This document shows positions 6,389 to 13,392 of a DNA stretch of 17,207 nt, in pieces. The DNA is from Candidatus Egerieicola pullicola (GTDB lineage Bacteria > Bacillota > Clostridia > Oscillospirales > Ruminococcaceae), in contig DVGY01000129.1 of the NCBI GenBank assembly GCA_018712465.1, positions 1-17,207 on the forward strand, written 5' to 3'. Both the position numbers and the translations under genes were made by a program. Every line of letters starts with the position of its first letter. Position 1 is the first letter of the stretch. The notes below the pieces were generated by a model. That model was given only the letters and a program-made list of their open reading frames with translations, had not been told where the DNA came from and searched no databases.

Positions 6389-8041
6389 TTATTTGGTTTC
6401 GCGGATTAAAATCATGGATTCATAGGGCCGCAGCTCTATCTCCTCACCAGGCTTAGCATCCGGGTAGTTGGAAAGCAGCACCCGGCAGCCTTCCAGGGAT
6501 TCCGGGCAGCGCCAACGGCAGGGCTTGCGGTAGAAATTATTGATGCAGTACAACTGGGTTCCATCCAAACTGCGGCGGTAAGCCAACACCTGAGGATGGG
6601 CTTGATCCACCGGAGCAAAATCTCCCTGGGCAATTACCGGATACTCTTTGCGCAGCCGGATCAAAGCCTTGTAATAGGAGAAGATGGAGTCCGGATCGCC
6701 CACTTGAGACTGGGCGTTAATCCGGGTGTAGTTGGGATTCATCGAAATCCAGGGAGCGCCGGAAGAGAAGCCGGCATTTTCACTGGTATCCCACTGCATG
6801 GGGGTACGGGCGTTATCCCGAGAATGTTCCTTCAGGATACAGTAAGCCGCTTCCTCGCTCATGCCTTTATCCCGCAGGATTTGGAAGTGGTTGATGCTCT
6901 CCACATCCCGGTACTGACTGAGATTGGTAAATCCAGCGTTGGTCATGCCCAATTCTTCCCCTTGGTACACATAGGGGGTGCCCCGCAGCCCATGGATCAC
7001 GCTGGCCAGCATTTTGGCGGACTGTTTCCAGTATTCTCCCTCATCGCCAAATCGGGTAACCACCCGAGGCTGGTCGTGGTTGCACCAGAACACGGCGTTC
7101 CAGGCATTGTGATCGCTCATTCCCTGCTGCCAAGAGAACAGGATTTCCTTGAGTTTTTTGAAGTCAGCGGGTACCAACACCCACTTTTCGTTGCCCATAA
7201 AGTCCACCTTCAAATGGTGGAAGGAGAACACCATGCTCAGCTCCCCGCTGTCGGCTCCGGCATACTTAAAGCAGTGCTCCATGGAAGTGGAAGACATCTC
7301 TCCTACCGTAATGAAGGAAGGATCTTTGCCGAAGGTGTTGCTGCACATTTCCTCCAGATATTGATGGATTTTGGGCCCATCTGTGTAAAACCGCCGTCCG
7401 TCTCCTTGATTATCGTCCTCATAACTCCCCTTGCTGATGAGGTTGATTACATCGAACCGGAATCCCTTCACCCCTTTGTTCATCCAGAATTTCAGAATAT
7501 TCTGAATCTCCTGGCGCACCTTGGGGTTTTCCCAGTTCAAATCTGCCTGACTCACATCAAACAGATGAAGATAGTATTCGTCAAATTTGGGCACATACTC
7601 CCAGGCATTGCCCCCGAACTTGCTTTCCCAGTTGGTGGGCGGAGTGCCGTCCGGCTTCCCCTTGCGGAAGATATAGTAATCTTTGTATTCCGGATCGCCG
7701 GCCATAGCCCGCTGGAACCACTCATGGTCGGTGGAGGTATGGTTGAACACCATATCCAGCATCAGACCGATGCCCCGTTTGTCTGCTTCCCGAATCAGTT
7801 CCTCCAGATCTTCCATGGTGCCGTACCGGGGATCCACCGCCCGATAGTCCGCCACATCATATCCGTTGTCGTTTTGAGGTGAAGGATAAAAGGGGGTCAG
7901 CCAAAGATAATCCACTCCCAGATCTTTCAGGTAATCCAGCTTCTGAATCACCCCCCGCAGCTCGCCCAAACCGTCTCCATTGGTGTCCAGAAAAGATTTC
8001 GGATAGATTTGATAGACCACTTTATTGCGGAAGTCAGTCAT
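6389..8041 (-). CDS. treC: Trehalose-6-phosphate hydrolase (GH13)
   Basis: A 550-residue alpha-glucosidase of GH13 that splits trehalose-6-phosphate into glucose and glucose-6-phosphate in the cytoplasm. The start, VVYQIYPKSFLDTNGDGLG, and the DMVFNHTS segment (95-104) are characteristic. Catalytic residues are the nucleophile Asp197 in GFRFD, acid/base Glu248 in VGEMS, and Asp323 in NHDQPR. The segment NWESKFGGNAW and 'YYLHLF...QADLNWENP' match TreC-type enzymes as I remember E. coli TreC. Length is as expected (about 550). It begins 17 bases after treB, so the two are translated from one message. Oligo-1,6-glucosidase is the closest alternative; the adjoining trehalose-type PTS and TreR-like regulator make TreC far more likely. 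Confidence 0.92.
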   Translation of the reverse strand: MTDFRNKVVYQIYPKSFLDTNGDGLGELRGVIQKLDYLKDLGVDYLWLTPFYPSPQNDNGYDVADYRAVDPRYGTMEDLEELIREADKRGIGLMLDMVFNHTSTDHEWFQRAMAGDPEYKDYYIFRKGKPDGTPPTNWESKFGGNAWEYVPKFDEYYLHLFDVSQADLNWENPKVRQEIQNILKFWMNKGVKGFRFDVINLISKGSYEDDNQGDGRRFYTDGPKIHQYLEEMCSNTFGKDPSFITVGEMSSTSMEHCFKYAGADSGELSMVFSFHHLKVDFMGNEKWVLVPADFKKLKEILFSWQQGMSDHNAWNAVFWCNHDQPRVVTRFGDEGEYWKQSAKMLASVIHGLRGTPYVYQGEELGMTNAGFTNLSQYRDVESINHFQILRDKGMSEEAAYCILKEHSRDNARTPMQWDTSENAGFSSGAPWISMNPNYTRINAQSQVGDPDSIFSYYKALIRLRKEYPVIAQGDFAPVDQAHPQVLAYRRSLDGTQLYCINNFYRKPCRWRCPESLEGCRVLLSNYPDAKPGEEIELRPYESMILIRETK

Positions 8042-8058
8042 GAAATTCCCTCCTTGCC

Positions 8059-10038
8059 TTACTGGTAACGAATCACCACAGTATCTGCTTCCTTAGCATC
8101 CATGCCGGTTTCAAACTCCAAGGATTTGCCGTTGGGCTCACTGACTAAGAACGCGGTAATGGCGGGATGTCCCGCTTTGCGGATCTTATCTGCATCAAAG
8201 GTAATCAACGGATCACCCAGCTTTACCTTGTCCCCTTCGTTGACATGGAGGGTAAAGCCGTCGCCGTGCATGGAAACGGTGTCAATGCCCACGTGGATCA
8301 ACAGTTCCATCCCGTTATCCAACTGCAAGCCCACCGCATGGCAGCTATCCGGGATGACAGAGGAAACAGTGGCGTCTGCAGGAGCCACAACTTGACTGCC
8401 GGTGGGATCAATCCCCACACCTTCTCCCAGAACACCTTCCGAGAACACCTGGTCCGGAATTTCGGTATAAGGAATCACTTTCCCGGACAAGGGCGCTTTC
8501 AGCACGCCGGGCTGATCGTCGGCAGCAGCGACAGGAGCAGGAGCAGCAGCAGGCTGAGCATTGTCTTCCGTCAGAGCAGCATCTGTTACCACTTCACCTT
8601 CCGCTTCCACTAAGCCCCGGTCTTCCTTTTTCAGTTTTCGGCTGCCTACCAGCAGAGTCAGCAGGAAAGGAATGACAATAGCGGCTACCATCGCCAGGAT
8701 AAAGAAGAGATAGAACTGAGGTTTAATGGAGAGGATGCCGGGCAGACCGCCTACGCCGATGGAATAGGCTTCTACGCCGCAGCCCACCGAGATAATGGCA
8801 GCCACACAGGAGCCGATCATCCCGCAGACCAGGGGGAAACCGTATTTCAAGTTCACGCCGAACAAAGCCGGTTCGGTAACGCCCAAGTAGCAGGACACGC
8901 AGGCAGGAATGTTTACCTGCTGAGCACGCTTGTTTTTCCGCTGCAGCACAGTCATAGCCAAAACCGCAGAACCCTGAGCAATGTTAGACAAGGCGATCAT
9001 AGGCCACAGAATGGTGCCGCCGGTGGTGTTGGCCAAGGTGGTGTCGATAGCGTTGGTCATATGGTGGAGACCAGTCATTACCAGCGGTGCATACAGCAAA
9101 CCGAAGATGGCGGCAAACAGCCAACGCACATTGGAAGTCAAGCCCATCTGAACCAGGTTGGCAATGCCGTCGCCGATCCACCAGCCGATGGGGCCCACAA
9201 TGGTATGGGCGATGATAACCGCCAGTACCAAAGAGAAGAAGGGTACCACGATCATGCTGATGATCTGAGGACAGATCTTCCGGAAGAATTTTTCCAAGCC
9301 AACCAGTACAAAACCTGCCATCATGGCGGCGATGACCTGGCCTTGGTAACCGATCATCTGTACTTGGATAAAGCCAAAGTCCCAAACCGGAATGTCCGCC
9401 GGATTGGTGCTGGCCACGTTAAAGCCATTGAGCAGCTGGGAGGACACCAAGGTCAAGCCCAAGACGATACCCAGAATCTGGGTGGTGCCCATCTTTTTGG
9501 TAATGGACCAGATAATGCCCACCGGCAGCAGGTGGAATACCGCTTCACCAATCAGCCAAAGGAAGTTGTACATACCTTCCCAGAATTGGGAAACATCCGC
9601 CAGGCTCATGGTGCCGTTTTCAAAGAAGTTGATCTCACCGATGATGTTCCGGAAAGCCAATACCAAACCACCGGCAATCAAGGCAGGAATCAGAGGTGCA
9701 AAGATTTCGCCCAATGCCCCCATAATCCGTTGCAACGGATTCTGATTGCTCTTGGCCGCGCTTTTGGCCGCTTCTTTGCTGACGCCCTCCACACCGGCAT
9801 AGGCAGTAAACTCTTTATAGAAGTTTGCCACATCGTTGCCGATGATGACCTGGAACTGACCCGCTTGGGTAAATGTTCCTTTCACAGATGGGATGGTTTC
9901 GATTCTTTTGGTGTCTGCCTTTTTGGTATCCACCAACACAAAACGCATCCGAGTCATGCAGTGGGAAACGGCTTGGATGTTCTCTTTACCGCCAATGGCA
10001 TCCAGCAGTTCCCGTACGTCTTGCTCGTACTTTGCCAT
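8059..10038 (-). CDS. treB: Trehalose PTS permease, fused EIIB-EIIC-EIIA
   Basis: A 659-residue transporter that imports trehalose and phosphorylates it to trehalose-6-phosphate. EIIB (about 1-80) has the phosphocysteine Cys27 in SHCMTR. EIIC (about 105-465) has many membrane helices and shares with E. coli TreB (from memory) stretches such as FLWLIGEA, LPVGI, ILGIVLG, WPMIALSNIAQGSAV, GVTEPA (386-391) and GVGGLPGILSI. An Ala/Pro-rich linker (about 476-513) leads to a glucose-type EIIA (about 514-659) with the phosphohistidine His582 in IHVGIDTV and the partner His567. E. coli TreB lacks the EIIA; here it is built in. AGGAGG lies 8 bases before the ATG. It is the first gene of the operon and divergent from treR. 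Confidence 0.93.
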   Translation of the reverse strand: MAKYEQDVRELLDAIGGKENIQAVSHCMTRMRFVLVDTKKADTKRIETIPSVKGTFTQAGQFQVIIGNDVANFYKEFTAYAGVEGVSKEAAKSAAKSNQNPLQRIMGALGEIFAPLIPALIAGGLVLAFRNIIGEINFFENGTMSLADVSQFWEGMYNFLWLIGEAVFHLLPVGIIWSITKKMGTTQILGIVLGLTLVSSQLLNGFNVASTNPADIPVWDFGFIQVQMIGYQGQVIAAMMAGFVLVGLEKFFRKICPQIISMIVVPFFSLVLAVIIAHTIVGPIGWWIGDGIANLVQMGLTSNVRWLFAAIFGLLYAPLVMTGLHHMTNAIDTTLANTTGGTILWPMIALSNIAQGSAVLAMTVLQRKNKRAQQVNIPACVSCYLGVTEPALFGVNLKYGFPLVCGMIGSCVAAIISVGCGVEAYSIGVGGLPGILSIKPQFYLFFILAMVAAIVIPFLLTLLVGSRKLKKEDRGLVEAEGEVVTDAALTEDNAQPAAAPAPVAAADDQPGVLKAPLSGKVIPYTEIPDQVFSEGVLGEGVGIDPTGSQVVAPADATVSSVIPDSCHAVGLQLDNGMELLIHVGIDTVSMHGDGFTLHVNEGDKVKLGDPLITFDADKIRKAGHPAITAFLVSEPNGKSLEFETGMDAKEADTVVIRYQ

Positions 10039-10081
10039 GGTACAATCCTCCTATTTTGATTTGCGGAGCTCCTTCTGCTCC

Positions 10082-10097
10082 ACTTGTTTATACAAGT
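10082..10097. promoter_or_regulatory. TreR-like operator O1 over the treB start point
   Basis: ACTTGTTTATACAAGT is palindromic apart from its central bases (6-bp arms ACTTGT/ACAAGT). It resembles the CTTGTATATACAAG type of site I associate with TreR in Firmicutes. It sits immediately downstream of the treB -10 element and so covers the predicted transcription start. Confidence 0.75.
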
Positions 10098-10126
10098 ATA
10101 TTACCACTCTTGTTTAAACAGGTCAA
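10098..10126 (-). promoter_or_regulatory. treB promoter
   Basis: On the minus strand, TTGACC (10121-10126), 17-base spacer, TAATAT (10098-10103). The predicted leader to the treB ATG is about 53 bases. Operator O2 fills most of the spacer and overlaps the -35; O1 abuts the -10. Confidence 0.7.
10108..10123. promoter_or_regulatory. TreR-like operator O2 inside the treB promoter
   Basis: TCTTGTTTAAACAGGT has core CTTGTTTAAACAGG, which differs from a perfect palindrome at one base (A to G in the right arm). It lies between the -35 and -10 of the treB promoter, centred 26 bp from O1. Confidence 0.65.
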
Positions 10127-10185
10127 TGCACTAAATAACTAAATAATTTTAAAATTTTTTGTGCAATATACTCATGAAAAATTAG

Positions 10186-10214
10186 TTGACACTTGATTGA
10201 ACAAGTGGTAAAGT
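10186..10214 (+). promoter_or_regulatory. treR promoter
   Basis: TTGACA (10186-10191), 17-base spacer, TAAAGT (10209-10214). A TATAGT at 10215-10220 also fits a -10 but would give a 23-base spacer. Operator O3 occupies the spacer, which predicts that TreR represses its own gene. Confidence 0.65.
10191..10206. promoter_or_regulatory. TreR-like operator O3 inside the treR promoter
   Basis: ACTTGATTGAACAAGT has 5-bp arms ACTTG/CAAGT. It is the third copy of the same motif, placed between the -35 and -10 of treR, the same position O2 has in the treB promoter. It is centred 83 bp from O2. Confidence 0.7.
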
Positions 10215-10253
10215 TATAGTGTATTACTTATTATCAGCGTGGGAGGAAATGGT

Positions 10254-10973
10254 ATGCCCCAACAAAAATACGACCACATCCACCAGGTGCTGAAACGCCG
10301 GATTGAAAAAGGGGAATATCCGGCCGGACAGCTACTCCCTTCGGAAAACACCCTCATCGGCCAATTTCACTGTTCCCGCAATACCCTGCGCCGGGCCATG
10401 TCGGAATTGGTGCGGGAAGGGTACGTGCAAAGCCGACAGGGGCTGGGGGTGTACAATATTTATCACCCCATGGAGCCGGTTTCCTATTCCATGGGGGTAA
10501 TCGAATCTTTTCGGGAATCAGCTAAGCGCACCGGACGGAAAAGTGGCACCACCGTAATCTTGTTTGAGGATTTGGTTGCAGATGATGCCATCGCCCAACT
10601 AACCGGCTTTGCGGTGGGAACGGAATTGTTTCACCTTCAGCGCATTCACACCGTGGATGACAAGCCCATGATCTTCAATACCAGCTACTTCCGCAAAGAT
10701 TGTATGCCCGAATTAACCGCAAAAATCGCCCAAGGCTCTATTTACCAATATCTGGAGAATACGCTGGGCATGTCCATCGTCACCAGCAAGCGCACCATTA
10801 CCGTAGAAAAAATGAATGAGTTAGATCAAAAATGGCTGGAAATGGGGGACTACAACTGTCTAGCTGTGGTAAGCAACCAAACCTACAACAGCGACGGCAT
10901 CCAATTTGAGTTTACCCAATCCCGGCACCATCCAACCATTTTCCGTTTCCAGGACAATGCTGTGCGGCGGTAA
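10254..10973 (+). CDS. treR: Trehalose operon repressor, GntR/HutC family
   Basis: A 239-residue transcription factor. The N-terminal winged helix (about 5-68) has the GntR pattern KYDHIHQVLKRRI, LLPSENTL, and CSRNTLRRAMSELVREGYVQ followed by RQGLGVY. The rest (about 85-235) is a UTRA ligand-binding domain; in relatives it binds trehalose-6-phosphate, which releases the repressor. I take the ATG at 10254 because GGGAGG (10241-10246) is 7 bases upstream; the GTG at 10239 overlaps that site. It is divergent from treB with TreR-like palindromes in both promoters, so it most likely represses both directions. The trehalose assignment rests on this context. Confidence 0.9.
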   Translation: MPQQKYDHIHQVLKRRIEKGEYPAGQLLPSENTLIGQFHCSRNTLRRAMSELVREGYVQSRQGLGVYNIYHPMEPVSYSMGVIESFRESAKRTGRKSGTTVILFEDLVADDAIAQLTGFAVGTELFHLQRIHTVDDKPMIFNTSYFRKDCMPELTAKIAQGSIYQYLENTLGMSIVTSKRTITVEKMNELDQKWLEMGDYNCLAVVSNQTYNSDGIQFEFTQSRHHPTIFRFQDNAVRR

Positions 10974-10991
10974 CTGTATTATAAAAAGAAG

Positions 10992-11037
10992 CAGACCATC
11001 CCAAGACTGATTATGCGTCTCAGGATGGTCTGTTTTT
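10992..11037 (+). terminator. Bidirectional terminator between treR and the ADP-ribosylglycohydrolase gene
   Basis: CAGACCATCC (10992-11001) pairs with GGATGGTCTG (11023-11032), and inside it AGAC pairs with GTCT. TTTTT follows on the plus strand. On the minus side the preceding TATAAAAAGAAG gives a T-tract, so the convergent gene ending at 11041 is served as well. Confidence 0.85.
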
Positions 11038-11040
11038 CGT

Positions 11041-11868
11041 TTATTCTCCAGAAAGCAATTCCGGACAATAGTGCCGGCAAAATTCATCCGCCACTTTACG
11101 CAGCCCGCTGTCCAAACGGCGATGGCAGAACTCTCTCCATTCTTTGGGAATCCAGCGGTAATAAGCTTGGGCGATCCCACCGGCAATACAAGCCATGGTG
11201 TCAGCATCACCGCCCATAGAAACCGCCAAACGGACGGCGCTTTCGTAATCTTTGCTCTCTAAAAAGGCAGATATGGCAGGAGGGACGCTGAAACGAGTGC
11301 GGCTGTCAAATTGATAGCTTGGACGAAGCTGGGCCAAAGGCGCGGAAAGGTCAAAATGACAGTTCTTTTCCACAAACCGGCGTATCTCTTGCTTGCTATG
11401 TCCATGCCAAGCTAAAAAAACCGAACCTGCCATGGCCTGAGCACCGTAAACTGCTTCTTTATGCCAATGGGTGCAGTTGCAGCTCAATGCTGTTTGAGCC
11501 AACACCTGATCCAACATATTATAGGCATAACCCAACGGCACCACACGCATGGCAGCGCCATTGCCGTAACTATGCTGCCGTCGTTGCAATTCCGATTCCT
11601 TTGCCCAGGCAGCAAACATCTGTCCATATCCAGCATTGGGAAAACGGTGGTAATACTGCCGGTACCGGGCAGCATATTCCTTGGCGCGACGGCGCATTTG
11701 CAAAGCAGTCACCGGATTAGGATTGGCCAATACAGCGTCACACACCGCCATCGTCAATACAGTATCATCGGTAAATGTGCTTTCCGGTGAAAGAGAAAAA
11801 TGATAGTTTTTGGTGGGATGAAGTTCATAGTAGGAGCCAATCACATCCCCGTATAACGCACCGTACAT
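11041..11868 (-). CDS. ADP-ribosylglycohydrolase family protein (DraG/ARH-like)
   Basis: A 275-residue member of the ADP-ribosylglycohydrolase family, all-helical enzymes with a two-metal (Mg or Mn) centre that remove ADP-ribose from proteins or small molecules. The N-terminal metal motif FTDDT (32-36, Asp34 and Asp35) and the C-terminal SMGGDADTMACIAGG (Asp221, Asp223, Thr224) are intact. An early GALYGDVIGSYYE segment is also typical. The protein has no signal peptide. AAGGAGG precedes the ATG. No ADP-ribosyltransferase (DraT-like) gene or nitrogenase gene is nearby, so the substrate is unknown; many Firmicutes carry such genes singly. It stands alone between the treR terminator and the tRNA gene. 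Confidence 0.88.
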   Translation of the reverse strand: MYGALYGDVIGSYYELHPTKNYHFSLSPESTFTDDTVLTMAVCDAVLANPNPVTALQMRRRAKEYAARYRQYYHRFPNAGYGQMFAAWAKESELQRRQHSYGNGAAMRVVPLGYAYNMLDQVLAQTALSCNCTHWHKEAVYGAQAMAGSVFLAWHGHSKQEIRRFVEKNCHFDLSAPLAQLRPSYQFDSRTRFSVPPAISAFLESKDYESAVRLAVSMGGDADTMACIAGGIAQAYYRWIPKEWREFCHRRLDSGLRKVADEFCRHYCPELLSGE

Positions 11869-11899
11869 AAAAATTCCCTCCTTGGCTGATGTTACTACT

Positions 11900-11908
11900 A
11901 TTGTATCA
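11900..11908 (-). promoter_or_regulatory. Possible extended -10 promoter for the ADP-ribosylglycohydrolase gene
   Basis: On the minus strand TG-A-TACAAT gives an extended -10 about 30 bases before the start codon. No good -35 is seen at the usual distance. Confidence 0.4.
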
Positions 11909-11937
11909 CAGGAACAGAGCCAAAGAAATTATCTTGG

Positions 11938-11974
11938 ACAAAAAGAAAATCGGAGCAAAGCGAACTTTACTCCG
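11938..11974 (-). terminator. Terminator of the tRNA-fMet gene
   Basis: On the minus strand CGGAG pairs with CTCCG (11951-11955 with 11970-11974) and AAAG with CTTT inside, with a 4-nt loop. ATTTTCTTTTTG follows. It begins 3 bases past the tRNA CCA end. Confidence 0.75.
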
Positions 11975-11977
11975 AAC

Positions 11978-12053
<76 letters not shown>

Positions 12054-12061
12054 ATATTTTT

Positions 12062-12077
12062 GCTCCTTTTTTGGAGC
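12062..12077 (-). other. Small hairpin in the tRNA-fMet 5' leader
   Basis: GCTCC-TTTTTT-GGAGC forms a 5-bp stem between the predicted transcription start (about 12079) and the mature tRNA 5' end (12053). It may help RNase P leader removal, or be chance. Confidence 0.35.
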
Positions 12078-12085
12078 GCTAGATT

Positions 12086-12114
12086 AGTATACCACCATTC
12101 ACACAAAAAAGCAA
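12086..12114 (-). promoter_or_regulatory. tRNA-fMet promoter
   Basis: On the minus strand TTGCTT (12109-12114), 17-base spacer, TATACT (12086-12091). The -35 overlaps the distal arm and T-run of the terminator of the upstream gene. Confidence 0.6.
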
Positions 12115-12147
12115 CACCCTAAAGCCAAGAGTGCTGCTTTTTGTTTG
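12103..12147 (-). terminator. Terminator of the small acidic membrane protein gene
   Basis: On the minus strand AAAAGCAGCAC and GTGTTGCTTTT pair with one mismatch around a loop and continue into TTTTTTG. It is about 26 bases after the stop at 12173. The reverse side also ends in TTTTTG. Confidence 0.65.
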
Positions 12148-12172
12148 ATTGCACAAAATTTGTAAAAACAAA

Positions 12173-12433
12173 TCAGACGGTTTCGTCATCTTGATTCATA
12201 TCTGCAATCCGATCTTCCGGTGCCTTGGAGATTTCATCTTCCGCTTCGTCCAAATCATCATCCGGCACACCGATTTCACCTTCCATATCGTCATCATAGT
12301 AGGTGGAATCGTCGAAGTCCAACTCGTCGTTGATCTTTTTACCTTTGCGCTTCATGAAAGCCACAATCGCCACAATCGCACCTGCAATCGCCGTAGCCAA
12401 GGCAGCAATGGTGACCCAATTTTTCTTTTGCAT
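12173..12433 (-). CDS. Small acidic membrane-anchored protein, function unknown
   Basis: An 86-residue protein I cannot assign to a family. It starts MQKKNW, has one hydrophobic helix (about residues 7-26, rich in Ala, Ile and Val), then the basic stop-transfer MKRKGKK. The rest is a very acidic, low-complexity tail (about 34-86) with runs such as YYDDDME and DDDLDEAEDE. The positive residues after the helix predict N-out, C-in topology, or a lipid-surface anchor with the tail in the cytoplasm. I chose the ATG at 12433 because AGGAGG (12444-12449) lies 10 bases upstream; the longer frame would run through the promoter. It has its own strong promoter and a terminator, which supports a real gene. 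Confidence 0.7.
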   Translation of the reverse strand: MQKKNWVTIAALATAIAGAIVAIVAFMKRKGKKINDELDFDDSTYYDDDMEGEIGVPDDDLDEAEDEISKAPEDRIADMNQDDETV

Positions 12434-12473
12434 ATTACAACGTCCTCCTTTCTGCAAAACTCTCTGTACCTGT

Positions 12474-12502
12474 ATTATACCCAAAAATCCTCCCAGGTAC
12501 AA
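12474..12502 (-). promoter_or_regulatory. Promoter of the small acidic membrane protein gene
   Basis: On the minus strand TTGTAC (12497-12502), 17-base spacer, perfect TATAAT (12474-12479), about 40 bases before the ATG. No clear terminator is seen between it and the rsmE stop, so read-through from rsmE is also possible. Confidence 0.7.
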
Positions 12503-12566
12503 GGGCTTTTGAAATAAATTTTACAATGTTCAAATTCCGTTCTTAGTTTTGGCCCTGCTTGGAGGA

Positions 12567-13292
12567 TTATTCTAAATTTCCGGTGAGCAGCATCACAGCT
12601 GCCAATGCGGCAATAGGAGCTGTTTCACAGCGGAGAATCCGTTTCCCCAAACCGGCTCGAGGAACCCCCAATTTGTCCAGCGTTTCTGCTTCTCCGGGGT
12701 CAAAGCCTCCTTCTGCTCCAATCAGCAACCCCACGTCTTTGGTTTTTGGTCCCACCAAGGCAGTGAGAGGGGCGCCTCCCTGCTCATAGCAGAAGATGGG
12801 AGTTTCATGTTGGGCCAATTCTTTGGCGGCCTGATCAAAACTCATCAGCGGGCTAACTTCTGGCAAAATCCCACGTCCACACTGTTTGGCCGCGGAAAGG
12901 ACAATCTTCCCATACCGTTCCAACTTTTTTGCCATAGACTTGGCGTCCGGACGGGAAATGCACCGGCTGGTCAACACCGGCACAATCCGGCTGACTCCCA
13001 ACTCTACCGATTTCTGAAGAATCGTTTCCAATTTGTCCCCTTTGGGAAGGGCTTGATATAACGTAACGTTTACAGTAGGTTCGCTTTCATTGGGCATGCT
13101 TTCCAAAATAGTCAGCTCCACTCGATCCGGTGTGATCTGAGTGATAACGCAGCGGTGATCGGTGCCGCCGTAATCGCTGACGGTCAGCTCTTCCCCCGGC
13201 TTCATCCGCAAAGAACGGCCGATGTGCGTGGCGTCCGCTCCGGTGATCCAAACTTGATTTCCCTCTATTTGGTTGGTAAAAAATCTAGGCAT
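12567..13292 (-). CDS. rsmE: 16S rRNA (uracil-1498-N3)-methyltransferase
   Basis: A 241-residue SPOUT-class methyltransferase that uses S-adenosylmethionine to methylate U1498 of 16S rRNA. It starts MPRFF, as RsmE proteins do. The N-terminal PUA-like part includes HIGRSLRMKPGEEL. The C-terminal knot holds KGDKLETILQKSVELGV, SAAKQCGRG, then LIGAEGGFDPGEAETL and LGKRILRCETAPIAAL, all hallmarks. I take the ATG at 13292, 8 bases after GAGG; the frame extends further upstream but beyond the promoter. Length matches the family. prmA, its common partner, is not adjacent; the small acidic protein gene is downstream. Confidence 0.93.
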   Translation of the reverse strand: MPRFFTNQIEGNQVWITGADATHIGRSLRMKPGEELTVSDYGGTDHRCVITQITPDRVELTILESMPNESEPTVNVTLYQALPKGDKLETILQKSVELGVSRIVPVLTSRCISRPDAKSMAKKLERYGKIVLSAAKQCGRGILPEVSPLMSFDQAAKELAQHETPIFCYEQGGAPLTALVGPKTKDVGLLIGAEGGFDPGEAETLDKLGVPRAGLGKRILRCETAPIAALAAVMLLTGNLE

Positions 13293-13356
13293 CTTCATTT
13301 CCTCGTTTTTGACTGTAATCGCTGCAATCTCCGCGTTTCTCCCGGGTTGAAACAAA

Positions 13357-13381
13357 AAACCGTAAACGGAGAAAACGGTTT
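13357..13381 (-). other. Hairpin in the rsmE 5' leader
   Basis: AAACCG (13357-13362) pairs with CGGTTT (13376-13381) with a 13-base loop, about 5 bases after the predicted rsmE start point. Its role is unknown. Confidence 0.35.
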
Positions 13382-13392
13382 CTATTGGTTTT

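Noticed and set aside
6596..7882. Open frame of 428 codons on the plus strand opposite treC
   Set aside because: treC has all GH13 catalytic motifs. The opposite frame lacks a start signal and homology.
9061..10059. Open frame of 332 codons on the plus strand opposite treB
   Set aside because: It runs against the EIIB/EIIC coding region; the His/Gln-rich translation has no recognisable fold.
10239..10253. GTG at 10239 as treR start
   Set aside because: It overlaps the GGGAGG ribosome site that serves the ATG at 10254; the five added residues have no family counterpart.
10039..10253. CcpA cre site in the tre control region
   Set aside because: By eye no sequence fits the cre consensus with its central CG; all palindromes found fit the TreR-like motif instead. 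A proper matrix scan was not possible.
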